From Phlyctochytrium arcticum (lineage: Eukaryota; Chytridiomycota; Chytridiomycetes; Chytridiales; Chytridiaceae), in the NCBI GenBank assembly GCA_025602905.1, contig JAHLKI010000001.1, forward strand, positions 1,736,001 through 1,800,000: a stretch of 64,000 nucleotides of DNA. Direction: 5' to 3'. Both the position numbers and the translations under genes were made by a program. The notes under the pieces were generated by a model. It searched no databases, had not been told where the DNA came from, and saw only the letters and a program-made list of their open reading frames with translations. This document shows, piece by piece, positions 38,474 through 51,249 of the stretch. The stretch's first letter is position 1. Each line of letters begins with the position of its first letter.

Positions 38474-40731
38474 TTACTCTCCTCTTCCAAAAACTTTACA
38501 AAGAGCCTTTAGCGCGGCCGCACCTTTTCTCACATTTTCCTCCGACGAAAAATAGACGTATCCCTCGCCAGAACTGATGTCGCCCTTTTTTCTCAAAGAT
38601 TTCGCGCCCTTCAGTGCTTTCAACACGGGAATGATATCAGTGACGGGGCCATTCTCCACAGCGACTTCGATTCGATAAGTAGACGGGTGCGGCGCATTGG
38701 TCGGTTCAGGGCTGCTGGCAGGATCAGATTCAGTCTTGAGAGGGCTTGCTGACTTGGGTACAGTCTTAAGATGACTGGACCCCTTGAACTGATTTTGCAA
38801 TACTTGATGGGCAATTGTCTGGAAAAGTCTGGTTCTGGTCCTTGGCGACAAGGTGGGCTTAGTGGCCGATCGAAGGTTCTTGAGCAAAATGCCCTGACTG
38901 GTTTCTGCGTTGTTTTCCGCGCTGGTTTTTCGTTCAGTTTGGCCCGACGCAGGTAGACCGGTAATAGATTCAATCTTGTGCACGATAGTTTCCACATCTA
39001 CTTCGGCTGCCAGAAATCCCGATTGGGTGCTCATCCCTTGTTCGCGGCGGTCGGCCAGTACTTGATCTTGAGACTTTGGCTGCACTTGCGTGGGTCGCTT
39101 TATGGCTACGGGTCGCTTAATGGGTCTGTCGGTCGAGGGGCTAACAGAATCTGCGACATAATCACCATCATTTGCTTCTCTGTCGTCCACGGCGTCAGGT
39201 TGCGGAAAGTCGACTAGTGAAGTAGTCTCAGAGGTACTTGGGTCCGCATTCCCCGCTAGGGTGGCCAGACGTTGCGGAAAGTCAGATACCTCAACATTCT
39301 CAGAGGCAATGGGTTCTGCCACGTCCGTGACCGAGTTGGTATGAGTAGCATGCCGTTTGAGCTCATCGGGTTGCTCTCGCACAATGGGAGTGGGCACATT
39401 AATATGGGGTTTGTTGGGCAGATCCCGTCTATGCTCCGATCTGTCTGCGGGCTCCACTGCCGGTGCCAAATCTGCCTGATCGCCAAAGCTTGTATCTTCA
39501 GAACTAGCAGGTCTAGCATCAAGAACTGGACCCAGTTGGGTCACAACTTGGCATATTTCCCCCTTAGTATCCGTGTTGCTATCCACGACTTGTGCATGTA
39601 AATTAGTGGTCAGCGATACATGCTGCAACGCCAAATGTCGCCAGCGGGCATTGAGAAACCTGATGCTGCAGCATCTCTGGATTGTAGTCTCATCTTGATC
39701 TGTACATTTGTGCAATTGAGGGCGGGGCGGGCCCATTTTGGTATCAATCGCAGCATAGTCCATCAGCCAGGATACGAGTGCGACGGCCGTGGCATCCGAG
39801 ATGTGTGGTGGAAATAGTACATGTAGGAACTTGGTTAAATCGTCCTCGGTGTCCGTACTAGCATAGATGGGCATACGCAGCAGAGGCGCAACCTCCTCAA
39901 ACGTTGCGGCGTCTGTATTCTTTAGTAGAGGGATGCTGGACATTACGAACCGTGCACGGTATGAGGCTTGAAGGGTTTCGAAACCGGGGTAAAAAGTCAT
40001 TTTCTCGGAGCCAGGATCGACAAGTTTGGCCTTGATGGCAACACGAACAAAATTTGCGATGGAAGCTAGAAAGTGCAGCATACTGCCGACAAGTGTGCTA
40101 TCGACAGTGACCTTGAGGTAAAAAATACGGGCTTGTACGGGTGGAGTATCTCCGTCCATGTGCTCTTCAAAATTCAAAGTTAGTATATGTTTTACGCATG
40201 AGCTAGGCCGGGTTATTTACCATCGAGATTATATCCAGCACCCAAGTCTGTATGTGTGCCAAAGCGGGTAGCAACTGCCGCCGCAAGAAGGTGGTCGCGA
40301 AACTTGACTTTGAAACCACGTATGGCATTTTCGATTCCGGCGTATCCGCCAGCCCGGCAGACCAGCTGTTCCACCACTTTGATGGGCAAGTCCTGTCGTC
40401 GAGGCACAAAGAGAGTGTCGCTGGTATTCAGGTACGGACGCCAAAGTGGAACTATTTGTTTACTTTCGAGTGCCGCCGCATCCAAAACTTGAGCCGGTTC
40501 GGCAATAGGCCATATATGGCAGATATATCTGGGGAATGCCTTTTTGAGCTCGTTGTAGCCCTCGGCGCAGGCATGTCTGGTACAGAACTCAACGATCGCG
40601 GGTTTTTGCGTGAAAGCGAAGGAAAGAAAGTCTTCCTGGGTATAAAGAAGGCTGTAAATATGGGCGATCGACTCTTCAAACGTCTTCTGCGACTCGAATT
40701 CGATGGAAAGAAATCGCTCGTGTTCCGCCAT
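38474..40731 (-). CDS. Hypothetical protein, two exons, about 740 aa
   Basis: I do not recognise this family. Exon 1 starts MAEHERFLSIEFESQKTFEE (40731; an ATG at 40761 is also in frame) and ends YNLD. A short intron (about 40164-40219, GTAAAT..AAG) joins to EHMDGDTPPVQARIFYLKV. The N-terminal 350 residues look globular, with hydrophobic helices (STLVGSMLHFLASIANFVRV, ISDATAVALVSWLMDYA). Residues about 370-620 are disordered, acidic and rich in Ser, Thr, Pro and Glu. The C-terminal 80 residues again look folded (TYRIEVAVENGPVTDIIPVL, GEGYVYFSSEENVRKGAAAL). It is convergent with ARPC3. Confidence 0.7.
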
Positions 40732-40761
40732 GGCTGCTTTCCTGGGGGTTCCTGGCACCAA

Positions 40762-41692
40762 AAATTGAAATAAAAGTTTAGCGCGAGAAAACGGGGCCGC
40801 CTAAAAAGGACGGAAAGTTCCCACGGCGTGACTGCTGCGCAACATCGCGTAATCAGAATAGTGTTCAAACACCGCTCAACACATTTTTTGGACAATTGGG
40901 CAGTCTTGATTTTTGCATGTATTCCATTGCACCTGATATATGGGCAGTCTCTCATTTGGTTTCCCCAAGTATCTCCTTCTTTTTGAGGTCTTTCTTTATG
41001 TCGACCGAATCTTTTATGTCGACCGAATCTGCTCACAATCTGCGCAGCACCACTCACCTTGGCGCCAAAACATTTTTGGACAAAGTGCCGACAGCAGACC
41101 AGATCCTCGACCAGATCTGGAGGACTTCTTACGTCCATTATAAGATTGCGTGAGTGTCGCCGAGTGTTCAAAGCTCATTGGCTCCTCCCGAAGCAACGGA
41201 TTCATCAATTGCGTGGGATTACAGACTCCGATTACTACAGTAATGTAGAACACAGCCACTTTGCGAGCGGAGTTTCGTTTCAGCCTTCAGGTTTCGTTTT
41301 GACAGTCTGTCAAAATGATCAAGGTTTTTGTGATCTGCCGACTTTTACCAATGCCGCAAATTCTTGGCAAGACTTTGAGACGGCCTGTAGGACCGTGATT
41401 TGCAAACTTAGGTGTAGTTTCATCTCAAAGATGTATCAAAAACACCAGCCAAAGTCATTTTCAGTGAGCGCAAAGGTAGAGTGACATTGGCTCGTGGTTG
41501 TAAGATTCGGAGTATTGTTGCGAAATAGGGTCTTTTCATCATTTGGCTTACAGGTAATGAAAGCCTTTCCCATTTCCCTTATGTATAAACACCGAAATCT
41601 CTCTCCCTTCTGTAATCTTAACTTGCGTACATCAGTATATTGAGCAAACCTTTTAGTTCACAAAACGTTATCAGCACCATAGTCTCTCCACT
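40762..41692. other. Intergenic with an 18-bp direct repeat
   Basis: The 18 bases at 40995-41012 (TTTATGTCGACCGAATCT) are repeated directly at 41013-41030. No gene is recognised. Confidence 0.5.
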
Positions 41693-41983
41693 ATGGCAGA
41701 CCAAAGACAATCGTCGTCCGCGGATACTACTGTTACCCCAGCTGCTCTGAAATTGGCAGCCGAACTCCTCAAAAGCAACAAACCCGAAATAGATGAGATT
41801 GAAGAATTTCTGTCATCATCTCGTTACTTTCCCACACCGACTATTGACACAGAAGATGTATTGACTGTCAACGGAACGAAACAAAGTATTCAAGGACATG
41901 TACCGGCAAAGTTGTATTTGGCAATTACGGGAATTCTGATCGACGTATATGTATTCATTGCAATGCGCGAAATCAGTCGCTAA
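41693..41983 (+). CDS. Small hypothetical protein with one membrane helix, 96 aa
   Basis: The N-terminus is polar. The segment PAALKLAAELLKSNKPEIDE is probably helical, and a hydrophobic stretch near residues 73-90 (LYLAITGILIDVYVFIAM) should span a membrane. The start lies in a host-like context (CACTATGGCAGAC). No family recognised. It is the last plausible gene before the repeat-rich interval and could be lineage-specific. Confidence 0.45.
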   Translation: MADQRQSSSADTTVTPAALKLAAELLKSNKPEIDEIEEFLSSSRYFPTPTIDTEDVLTVNGTKQSIQGHVPAKLYLAITGILIDVYVFIAMREISR

Positions 41984-43607
41984 ACCGTCTCACAGTCGTG
42001 CGACGAGGATGGTTAGTGGATACCAATGCCGTGTACAAATATCAGCACCTGGCTAGCGTCTCGAAGTGGGGTTCTGGATATAGATAGCTGATGCAGTTGC
42101 ACTTTGTAGCATAAACGGGATCATGCTTGCATTTGCATGTCTGGTTGTAAGTAAAATCGGAGACTACATTTTTGTGTATGTCATCATATAATCGGAGAAT
42201 ACATTCACATGTAGATAAAATCGGAGAATACATCGCTGATGCAAAGATGGACGCGATGACCCGTACTCTGCTTGCGAGTCAAATATACTGATTTACTCGC
42301 ACATCGCCTCAGACCCTCATGATTACATACTTTGCTATCCTGCCATTAATATAAAACGGCGCTCGTCCTCCCACTTCCCCTTTCCCCAGATCTTATTTCA
42401 TGCCTCTTTTGTTGTTGGGAGGGTTTGACTGCGCAACCACGACATCTCAGCAAGTAGATCATCGTTTTCGGGTAATGTGACGAACCCCTAGTGCAGAGGA
42501 CAAGGACAGCCATAATCTCTACATTGGAAAATTAGAAATGAACCTCATGGTACTCGATTTTTTTTGTTCAGGCGTGTATTGACCTGATACACGCGGATAA
42601 CCTGTGGAATTTCCCGTCTAGACAACGCTACATCTCAATGGACGTCATCATTTGACTACTTTGGCGGAAGATATACTTGGCACAAGGTGTCGAATGGCAA
42701 GCTATTAGTACTATGGCTTTGGATCAGCCGAATACACCCTTGCTTTGTCATGCAAACGCGTCGCATCGGGTGCTTACTGGAAACTGGATGGATGGAATCA
42801 AAGCTTCAGACTAAATAGACCCGGCATGCGCAAATGCAGAAAAGCGCTGGCGAAGGTTCACATACAATCTGCGCTGCGCAACGAAATGTGGAGAGAATGG
42901 TCATCACATTGTGGAGAGAACTTTTGGCCCAGATTTTGAAAGGGAGACTTGCTATACATTTTATGGGCAAACTACTGCAACCGTGGAGCAGAGTATGACA
43001 AACGTATACCACACGGCCACTCGAAGTCAGCAATTGTCGGAGCTTAGGTGATGTGTCGTGTCAATGTTCTTTTGAGAAGATATATAACGCGTCGTTCGGC
43101 GTCGTTCGAACTTTTTGAATTTGGTAAGCGTTTTTACGCGTCGTGAAATTCCCCTCATAAAGCAGCCTTCTCCCCAAACCCCCCTGCCTCTTTTCCTTAC
43201 AGCTCCCAACCCAGATCATGACAAGGCAGGTTTCTCTTTGTGCGGATATCGCTATGCGATGGATTCGTGCTGATCAAAGTCTCTTTCCGTCAACCAACAG
43301 GCGTCTGCGACCAAAACCCTCGTCTTCACCGCTACTCCAAGGCGCATCGTCGGATCACCAACACGCGTCCCTTCTTCGTCTGGCCCAAACCAAATCAGAG
43401 GACAACACTCACATTTGGCAACAACGACGACAACCCAAGAAAACACACTCCATTACCACATCACACACCTCCAAGATCACATCACACATTCTGCGACAAG
43501 TCCTTCCGCGCTACCAGGCAAGTCTCCTCATCACACCCTGTCACCATATCTTTAGCTTCTAATCACGGACTCCTACAGGCGTAACCCAGTGAGCAACACA
43601 CAAGCTT

Positions 43608-43672
43608 CAACCTGCACGTCAACACACAACCTCAACCTGCACATCAGCACACAACCTCAACCTGCACGTCAA
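43608..43672 (+). repeat. Short tandem array, period about 27 bp
   Basis: Three adjoining copies of CAACCTGCAC(G/A)TCA(A/G)CACACAACCT, with the last incomplete. Confidence 0.8.
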
Positions 43673-44989
43673 GACCTTCATCCGGGCTCCCGCTGCCGCG
43701 CGGCAAAACATGGTCGTCTGGTGAGTATCTGTCTTGGAGGGTCCTATGTCGACTACATCAGCTAACTGTTGCCGTCTCTTCTCTAGTCCTACGGCGCGAT
43801 CCTCATCCTCATCCAAACGACGAGCCATACTCAGCTTCGCCATCCTCCCCAACCCACCTCACCATCGCCTATGTATCTTGTGTCCGGTCACCGAAGCCTG
43901 CCCTGTCTGATAGTCGTCCCCGTGTAGTGAGTGAGGTAGAGGCATGGGGATGCCTCACCCCACGGATTATGACGCTTCCTTCAGTGGTTCGACCTCACGT
44001 TCCTGTCGCTGCCAAGTGCCACCCCGAGTGAGATTCAGTTCTCCCAGCGTATCGAGCAGCTACGCCCTGTTTCAAAGACGAGTCGTCGGAGGTTCAGGGC
44101 TAGATTTCAGTAGAGCTTGAAGGCGGCAGAAGAGCGTGGGGGAATCTGTCAGGTTTTGGGTCGGATCCATGATGCATGGGTGTGTAAGTGTGTGAGTGAG
44201 TAGCGGGAACACTGATATGGTCTCTGTCCTAGGATCTTGCCGCATGCATCCGCCCTCTCAAGACCCCTCTCTCAAGACTCCCCTCCCAAGACCCCCCTCC
44301 CAAGAACATCATCGACATCAAGTCAAGTCAAGTCAAGAGGGGTTCATCATCGTCAGTCGCACTGTATTTAGTAGATCCCTTTTGTAACCTTTCTCAATCT
44401 TGTCAATATCAAATTCATTTTGCATCATACATCTATCATCTCCCCAAATGTATTTTTCATTTCGATTGCTGAATGGAAGTCTCTTTTACTATGCAAAACA
44501 ATATAGTTTCGCCTTCTAGACAAAGCGAGCTAGTATCGAACTGGTGCAGACCTGGTTTGCGCAAGCATGTATAGTGCGCTCGGCTCGGGACAAGGGCAGT
44601 GATCATAGCGCTTAAAATCAACAAATCATACTAAAGACATTCCACTTCCAAGGGATGTTTTTGCTCACCCCTACAAATCAGAATTGGATATTTCACTCCC
44701 TGACCAACAAACAGTTGAAACCGGGATTGGCTTACTCGAGTATCACAGTGAGACCTGACCCTTTCCTCTAGTCCCATCAGTGCTATTTCCCTCTAGTTGG
44801 TATTTCTGATTGTTTAAAATCTAGTAAAAATTGCTGTTTAAATGGCGTCGGCGTTTCACATGCAGTTCACGGTTCCCTATTGGACCGCATTTCTGTGAAG
44901 CATTGCATGACTCGGCCTAGGCCCGTCTTTCATTCCAGAGCAGCACCTCCCCCTTCGGCTGGGGACCCAGCTCTAAATTTCCTGTTCCT

Positions 44990-45215
44990 GAAGCGGCTGG
45001 AGTATATCAGATTTTGACCTTTTCCTCCCATAAATTCATGCATGTAACTTTGCATGACATAATACCATTTTCTCACACTGCGCAATTACAATCTTTTCCA
45101 GATCGAGACTTCGTGATGACCCTTTGTTTTTGGCAATCCTAATGTTTATTTTTCCCACAATCGGCAATTTCTGTCGGACAAAGTGTAGTGTATTTGACTG
45201 AGATTCTTGATTGTA
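44990..45215 (+). repeat. Dispersed repeat, copy 1
   Basis: It matches 48950-49160 in the same orientation with moderate divergence. Shared blocks include AATACCATTTTCTCACACTG, TTTTTGGC and TATTT(T)TCCCACAAT. It may be an old non-autonomous transposon or part of a segmental duplication. Confidence 0.7.
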
Positions 45216-47493
45216 TGAAAAAGTCCAAAGACAAGGGACATTAACGCTTGACGAGAGAGTAATAATTTGTCCTTGCCTTGCCCTTTATCACCGCTCATCA
45301 GGCTTGTCCGGCGCTCAAGATACAAATGGCCTGCTCCCTTGTAAATGTTGACCGCCTCCTACTTTCAGTGAATATCGCCGACGACAGGCCGGGTTACCCG
45401 GAACTACGCACAAGTCGACGAACCCATACTAAGCAGAGACAGTCGATCTCCTCGAGTATGGCAGAGGTAGGAATGTGAGATTGGTGCATGAGCATAACAT
45501 CGTGCTTTTTGGTATGAATTGTGCGGCGCAGATGACCACGATGTTGGTAGAGGAAAAATTCGGCTTTCCCCCATGCTTTCAGGAAGAAAACCCAATCGTG
45601 CATGTTCCGCGCTTAGACGACTCTTTAGTTGCGAAAATGACCACCCAAGATCGCTCATGAAGGCTGAAAATACGTGACTGAAGGAGGATTATTTACGGCA
45701 GGACGGTAGGTTTTGGTCGCGGTATCACGAGGGGTTTCTGCTACGAGATTGAAGCGGCATTCGAAGGCGGGTGGCTCTGAAATAGATCCATGACGAACGT
45801 CCAGTTGTGGCACGGGACAGGAGATCCTGGCATATCGTAGGTTCTCCGGAGAAGATTGGACAGCGATCCGTTCGTCAGCCAAATGTGGAGGGGGAAACGT
45901 TGAATGGGGGTATCCAGAGGGAGAGGTTGGCATCGGATGTAGGCGTGGGAATGGACGGTCCTAGAGATGGTCTAAAAAGCCCGTCAGTTTCTGTACCCTT
46001 TTTCACAAGATGGAGTGCGAGTGTCGATCTTACTGCAATCAAGCGTCAAGTGAGGCACATACAACATATTCCTGGAGAAGAGCAAGTCTGCCTGAAACTA
46101 ACTCTTTTCATTCGCGGGTCCAATCGGGGGCTCCGGTAGAAGTTGGTGCGCTGTTTTGCGGTCGTAAACAAGGATCGGTTTTGGACGTAGGTGGTGTGGG
46201 AAAGGGTTTCGAGAGGCCGGTCTTTGACCCGTAGTAGGAGGCAGGTTGTTGATTGATCCATGGGTTTGTAGTGGTAGGTGGTACTTGGGCCTATTTTCAG
46301 AGGTCAGAGGAGGAAAAAAGGTGCTCCACACAACAACAACCATATCCAAACCCCATATACCCCGACGGCCATCTTTGCCCATAGTCGGCGTGCGCTGCCC
46401 AGTACCAGCACCATATTCCTGGTCTCTGTTTGTGGGTCTCCGGTACTTTTGCGAGTGTTTGGTGTGCAAAGTCGCGAGGAGTTTCGAGAGGAAAATACTC
46501 CACTGGGAAAGAACTTGCAAGTGGCAAACTACATCCAAGTCACGCGTTTTTGGCCGAACAACGAAACTCAACGGAAACTCGATGCAGCAACGAAAGAGAA
46601 GCCAAGACACAAAGTAACGGGAACTCATTATTGTCTCCTTGCTCAACACAGCGTTTATTCAGGACCATGCTGTCGTCGCATTTTGGCCTACCCGCTAGAT
46701 TGTGAGTGCCAAGTGACAACCACTTGAAGTACACGGGCAGCTCATCGTCGCCGACATGCTGCACCAGCAGGATCATTTTGAAGCATCTATAGATTCAGTT
46801 TCCCTTTACGAACAGCCCTGGCCGCCGACACATGAAAGATCGGTACGAAGTCAAGATGCAAATAGGTCCTACGCGTCGATCCCTGCAGACGCGTAAGCAT
46901 CAAATAACTTGCCTCTCGGGCTATTAAAGACGGGTCTTCCCCCACAAGGGCCCGGATGGACCAGTATGTTCTTTTCAACTCTTTACCTTCATTTCTTTGC
47001 ACAGTTGCATGCCATAAAACACCTGTGACATACACTACACTCTGCGAAATATAAAAATGAATACATTGGATCTACTATTCCATATTCCATATTGTGAACT
47101 TGGGTGTGCTAGGAGACGCGGTCGAACTTGACGCGCAGCAACCATACTCACACGATTGTTTTACCACTGTTCACCTGTATGCAAAGAAACTGTCCTGCTT
47201 GTTTTCTGCACTGACTTCCGCAAGTACCAATTGCCTTGTGGTTATACTCAAGTGCGATGGAAGATATCGAACCCTGCCCTCATATTTCATCAGCAACTAT
47301 CCCTTGTTTTTAGGATGGAAAACACCCGATCTCAAAAATCTGGGGTTGCCCTTAAAAAGAATTCTTTTGGTATTCTCCGCTGTAGCTGCCACAAGGAAGG
47401 AACAAAAGTATCTGTGCATCCAGAACTCTCTTTACGATTCAATTTTTTTGATTCTATCACCATCGCCATTATATTGCATATTCCTCATTATCG

Positions 47494-48009
47494 ATGCCAT
47501 CCCATCAGTCTTCATGCCCCGCCGCCATTCGTACTCTAAACGAAGCTTCCCCTCGCGAGGAACCGGCAGCGAGCCCACGAGCGTCAACTATGTCCCGAGC
47601 CCCAATTACCCAACCGGGCCTGAAGAGCTTGGCAAAAAGTCCGTCGAGGCCTTTGACCCGACGAAGCAAGCAACCGAAACTATCACCAAAACTCAGCGGC
47701 GATCAGCAAAAAAGACAAACGATCCGGAAGGCAACTCCCAGAGGCCATCTCAAAAGCAACCCACGCATTTTCCGCCACATCTCTATTGCCCCAGCCGCAG
47801 AAGAAAGGGGGCATCCACCCGATGAGAAGTGGTATCCCCCGGATTTCCTGGTCGAAGTTCATCGGGCACAGGTCAAGATGATACGCCATCTGATGGGGGG
47901 AAAACCAGCGGGACCTATCTCGGAGGAATATACATCGTCGTCAGACAATAACTGGTATCCACCGACATTTTGGTGGAATACGACCAATTCGTGGCCGACG
48001 GTCGATTAA
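47494..48009 (+). CDS. WYPPDF-family protein, copy A
   Basis: 171 aa. The N-terminal 90 residues are Ser/Pro/Arg/Lys-rich and disordered (SRPLTRRSKQPKLSPKLSGD, QKRQTIRKATPRG). The C-terminal part carries AAEERGHPPDEKWYPPDFLV and SSDNNWYPPTFWW. The two WYPP motifs are spaced about 50 residues apart. Parts of the same sequence recur at 49540-50240, 50300-51195, 51250-51830 and, more decayed, 52400-52670. This copy is the least damaged, with a start (MPSHQSSCPAA) that reads through where copies B and C have a stop. Function unknown. Confidence 0.4.
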   Translation: MPSHQSSCPAAIRTLNEASPREEPAASPRASTMSRAPITQPGLKSLAKSPSRPLTRRSKQPKLSPKLSGDQQKRQTIRKATPRGHLKSNPRIFRHISIAPAAEERGHPPDEKWYPPDFLVEVHRAQVKMIRHLMGGKPAGPISEEYTSSSDNNWYPPTFWWNTTNSWPTVD

Positions 48010-48081
48010 TGGACTTTGATCTGTTAGATTGGCAGTGGACTGCGCCGAGCCTGTGGGAAGAATTTGAAGATACTAGATAGT

Positions 48082-49539
48082 CATAGATAATTAGGCTATG
48101 CTAGGTACATTAGCGGCCGGTTGCACGATTGAGAAGTTGGACGTTACAATATATTACTTGCGACCAAAATGCGCAAATAGGACAATGCACAACGGTGCTA
48201 ATAGAAGAGGCTCACTTATTACATTACGATCAACTCACTGCGGCGACGACCAGAGTCACTGGTCCCGAGCGGCATGGGCGCCGCCGCCGCGCTACATTGG
48301 CTCCAGGTCTAGTGCATGGTTTCAACGCTGCAAGTACGGATAATCAGAGTAGACGCACACACCAGCGATTTGCTGCAGATACAGTCCGGCCGTATTGATA
48401 TTGTGATAAGCAGTAGAGAAAGTAACATGTCTCTATAGCGCAGTTCAGCGCAGCAGTATCAGTCATTTTACTTAGTCTAGAGTTTAGTCTAGCTTTGCTT
48501 CCATATAGCTCCAAAGTTCAGACTTCAGATGAGAGATTCAACTTTCTAATACATTGTGTTGTGACAACTCTGAGCAAACGAGTAACGTGCTGGTGCTAAC
48601 ATCCAGAGCACGATCACGTTCATTTAACCAATAACTTCAAGAAAGGCACCAAACCCCTGGTTTGTGAGATTGTTTTAGTACCCAAATTCCCGTGTGGCGA
48701 AAAGGCCCCAGCGGTCCAAGAACGTCAGATTTTGACCGTTTTTAAACACAGTTTCGGAAACGAAGGTAATTTGCATTGACTTGAAAATTATGCAATGCCT
48801 GCGGCCTACGGTACTCCCGTAGTATGCTAAAATGAGCAGTAGTTCGGATGGAGACTACTGTCCTAATTCTTTGTGACGTTCCACTGGGATTTATTATTTA
48901 GTAGCTAGATGCTATCGGTTTGGGAGGTCTGAATCTTCATCTTCTTAACGTGACTAGAATATATCCGATTTTGACCTTTCCTCCCATGAATTTGTGCATG
49001 TAAATTCGCGCAGACACAATACCATTTTCTCACACTGCGCAGTTGCACTCTACGTGTTGACGTGATGACTCTCTATTTTTGGCCATCTTGATCTTTATTT
49101 TCCCACAATTGGGAGTTTGTGTCGGGCAAAATGTAGAGTATTTGACTGGTATTTCACTGCATGGAAAATCTTTGTATCACTCTTCACACTCTGAGTAGTA
49201 GCACCTCTTACTTAAGAGGCAGTCTCGATTTAGATTCAAAAACGTGGACAGATCGCGCAGTGGAAAGATACGCTTTGAGAATTTAGAAGGACCAAGGGGG
49301 GAACGCAATCAAATTGTAGCCAATGACTTTGAAGGGGGGTGTGAGTGTTAAGACCGACAAACCCGTCGGGCGTCTTATATTCTGCATGTACAAAAAGCGT
49401 TTACGCGTCAACGATCCGACTCAAAACACAACAGACCACAAAACTACATAAAACTACCCAGGGTGGTGTGGCGGCGGCGCCCATGCCGCATGGGACCAGT
49501 GACTCTCGTCGTCGCCACAGTGTGTCGATCGTAGTCCAT
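48082..49539. other. Intergenic; decayed family remnants and a dispersed repeat
   Basis: The start of this stretch (48200-48340) still encodes a TRVTGPERHGRRR segment related to the VTGTMRHKGRRHTLA part of copies C and D. The rest holds the dispersed repeat at 48950 and no recognised gene. Confidence 0.4.
48950..49160 (+). repeat. Dispersed repeat, copy 2
   Basis: Second copy of the repeat at 44990-45215. The two lie on either side of WYPPDF copy A. Confidence 0.7.
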
Positions 49540-50240
49540 GAGTAGATCGTGGGCCACGAGTTGTTCTAGTCCACCAGAAAGTCTCATGGGTACCAATCGT
49601 TATCCGACATGAATAAATACTCCTCCGAGAGTGGTTGACCTCCCTCCCCCTTGAGTACGCGTGTCATTTTCGCCCTTGCCTGATCAACTTCGACAAGGAA
49701 GTCGGGGGTATACCAGTTGTCGTCGGAATACCGCTCCCTTTCTTCCGCGGCTAGGGGAATAGATGTGTACAGGGAATGGTCTAGGGTGAAAAAACAGTTA
49801 AATCAAAGTCAGAAAATATTCCTCTACAAGTTCATACCTTGTGCTGCTTGCAAGAAAGCGGCGTTCCGCGCAGAATTCACCAAAATGCGGTTGTTATTGG
49901 GCGGCTCCCATGTTGCCGAGCAGGAAGTTGAACATGATGCCTGGGGCAGCGGGACATCTGAACCATGCGCGGTCCGGTAATCCGGATATGCTGGAGTGGT
50001 GTGGCCGAAAAGCCGTCGGTCCAAACTGAGGAGGCGTTTAGGAGTTGCCTTGCGGATTGTTTGTCTTTTCTGCTTGTCGCCACTAACTTTTGATGAAAGT
50101 TTCGGTTGTTTGCTTCGTCGCGTCAAATGCCTCGACGGACTTTTTGCCTCTGAAGGCAAGTTCTCCCTTGGGGTAGAGATGACTGCGGGGCATGATGATG
50201 CCTCTGGAGGTCCATTAGAGGATCACTGATGGGACGGCAT
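49540..50240 (-). pseudogene. WYPPDF-family copy B
   Basis: On the minus strand, an opening MPSHQ is followed at once by a stop. Then come PSEAKSPSRHLTRRSKQPKL, QKRQTIRKATPKRLLSL and, after a possible intron, SDDNWYTPDFLVEVDQARAK and a final SDNDWYP before a stop. Orientation is opposite to copy A. The early stop may indicate decay or an unrecognised intron. Confidence 0.45.
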
Positions 50241-50299
50241 CGATGAGGATGAGGGTGAGAAGTAGTAATGTCATAGAAATGGTGATAGATTCCAAAAAA

Positions 50300-51195
50300 T
50301 CTGATTCGTACGAAGGGAGTTCTTTTGAAGTAAGGCCAGAAAGTAGAATCCAGTGAAAATCTTGTTTGCGCTCGTTTGCTTGTGCTGGCAGCGAGCCACT
50401 GATATACCGGACGCCAGTGTATGGCGACGGCCCTTATGCCACATGGTACCAGTCACTTTCATAGTCGCGATGAATTCATCGTACTGTAGGCCAGGAGAAA
50501 ATCGGGTGGGTACCAGTAGGTATCCGATCCGACATCGATGTGTATTCCTTCGACACAGGTTGCCCTAAGTGCGAGTGCCATGTTCGCACTTTCTTGATCG
50601 TAGTCGAGAATAAAGTCCGGGGGATACCAACTATCATCTAAGTAGTACTCATTTTCTTCGGCAGCAGGTGCAATGGGTCCAATGGAGGAAAAACTCGTAG
50701 GCCCGGAAGTAGAATCTACAGAAAATCTTCTTTGCGCTCGTGTGCTCTTGTTTCAACAATCCTCCAATGTCGGGTTGGGTGTTGACGTATAGTTCAACTC
50801 TCCGCCGCCTTCCACAACATTTCGAAATTCATCAAGGGCTTTCTTGTGGACTGGGGGTCTGAAAAGAGCAGCAAATTGGAGATGATGTCTGAGGCAGCGG
50901 GAGATCAGAACCATACGCGGTCGAGTGATCCGGTTATGGCGGAGCGGTGGGGCCGAAAAGCCATGAGTTCAAATTGAGATGGTGTTTGGGATTTGCCTTG
51001 CGGATTGTTTGTCTTTTCTGCTTGTCGGCACTAATTTTTGGTGAAAGTTGGGGTTGTTTGCTTCGTCGCGTCAAATGCCTCGACGGAGTTTTTGCCTCTG
51101 AAGGCAAGTTCTTCATTGGAGTAGAGGTGGCTGCGGGGCATGATGATGCCTCTGGAGGAACTTTTCCATTAGAGCAAGACTAATGCGACGGCATC
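50300..51195 (-). pseudogene. WYPPDF-family copy C
   Basis: It has the same block order as copy B: MPSH then stop, SEAKTPSRHLTRRSKQPQLS, then PPVHKKALDEF, a DDSWYPPDFILDYDQESANM block, DTYWYPPDFLLAY and VTGTMWHKGRRHTLA. It is very similar to copy D over several hundred bases, with an offset of about 960 bp, showing a recent tandem duplication. Confidence 0.45.
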
Positions 51196-51249
51196 GATGA
51201 GGAGGAATATGCAATGTGATAGCGATGCTGATAGATTCAAATCGTACGA

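Larger units (their letters stand above)
41984..47493. other. Gene-poor, repeat-rich interval
   Basis: No convincing gene was found in 5.5 kb. Short repeats include ATCGGAGAATACAT-type copies at 42155-42232, a 27-bp-period array at 43608-43672, a Pro-type CTCAAGACC/CCCAAGACC run at 44255-44310 and one member of a dispersed repeat at 44990-45215. Overlapping frames of up to 183 codons at 46098-46727 occur on both strands and have no family resemblance. Confidence 0.45.

Noticed and set aside
46098..46727. Overlapping ORFs of 120-183 codons on both strands
   Set aside because: No family resemblance, no splice or start context, and the opposite strands are equally open; treated as chance.
47094..47825. 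243-aa plus-strand ORF overlapping WYPPDF copy A
   Set aside because: It uses a different frame from the one conserved among the copies.
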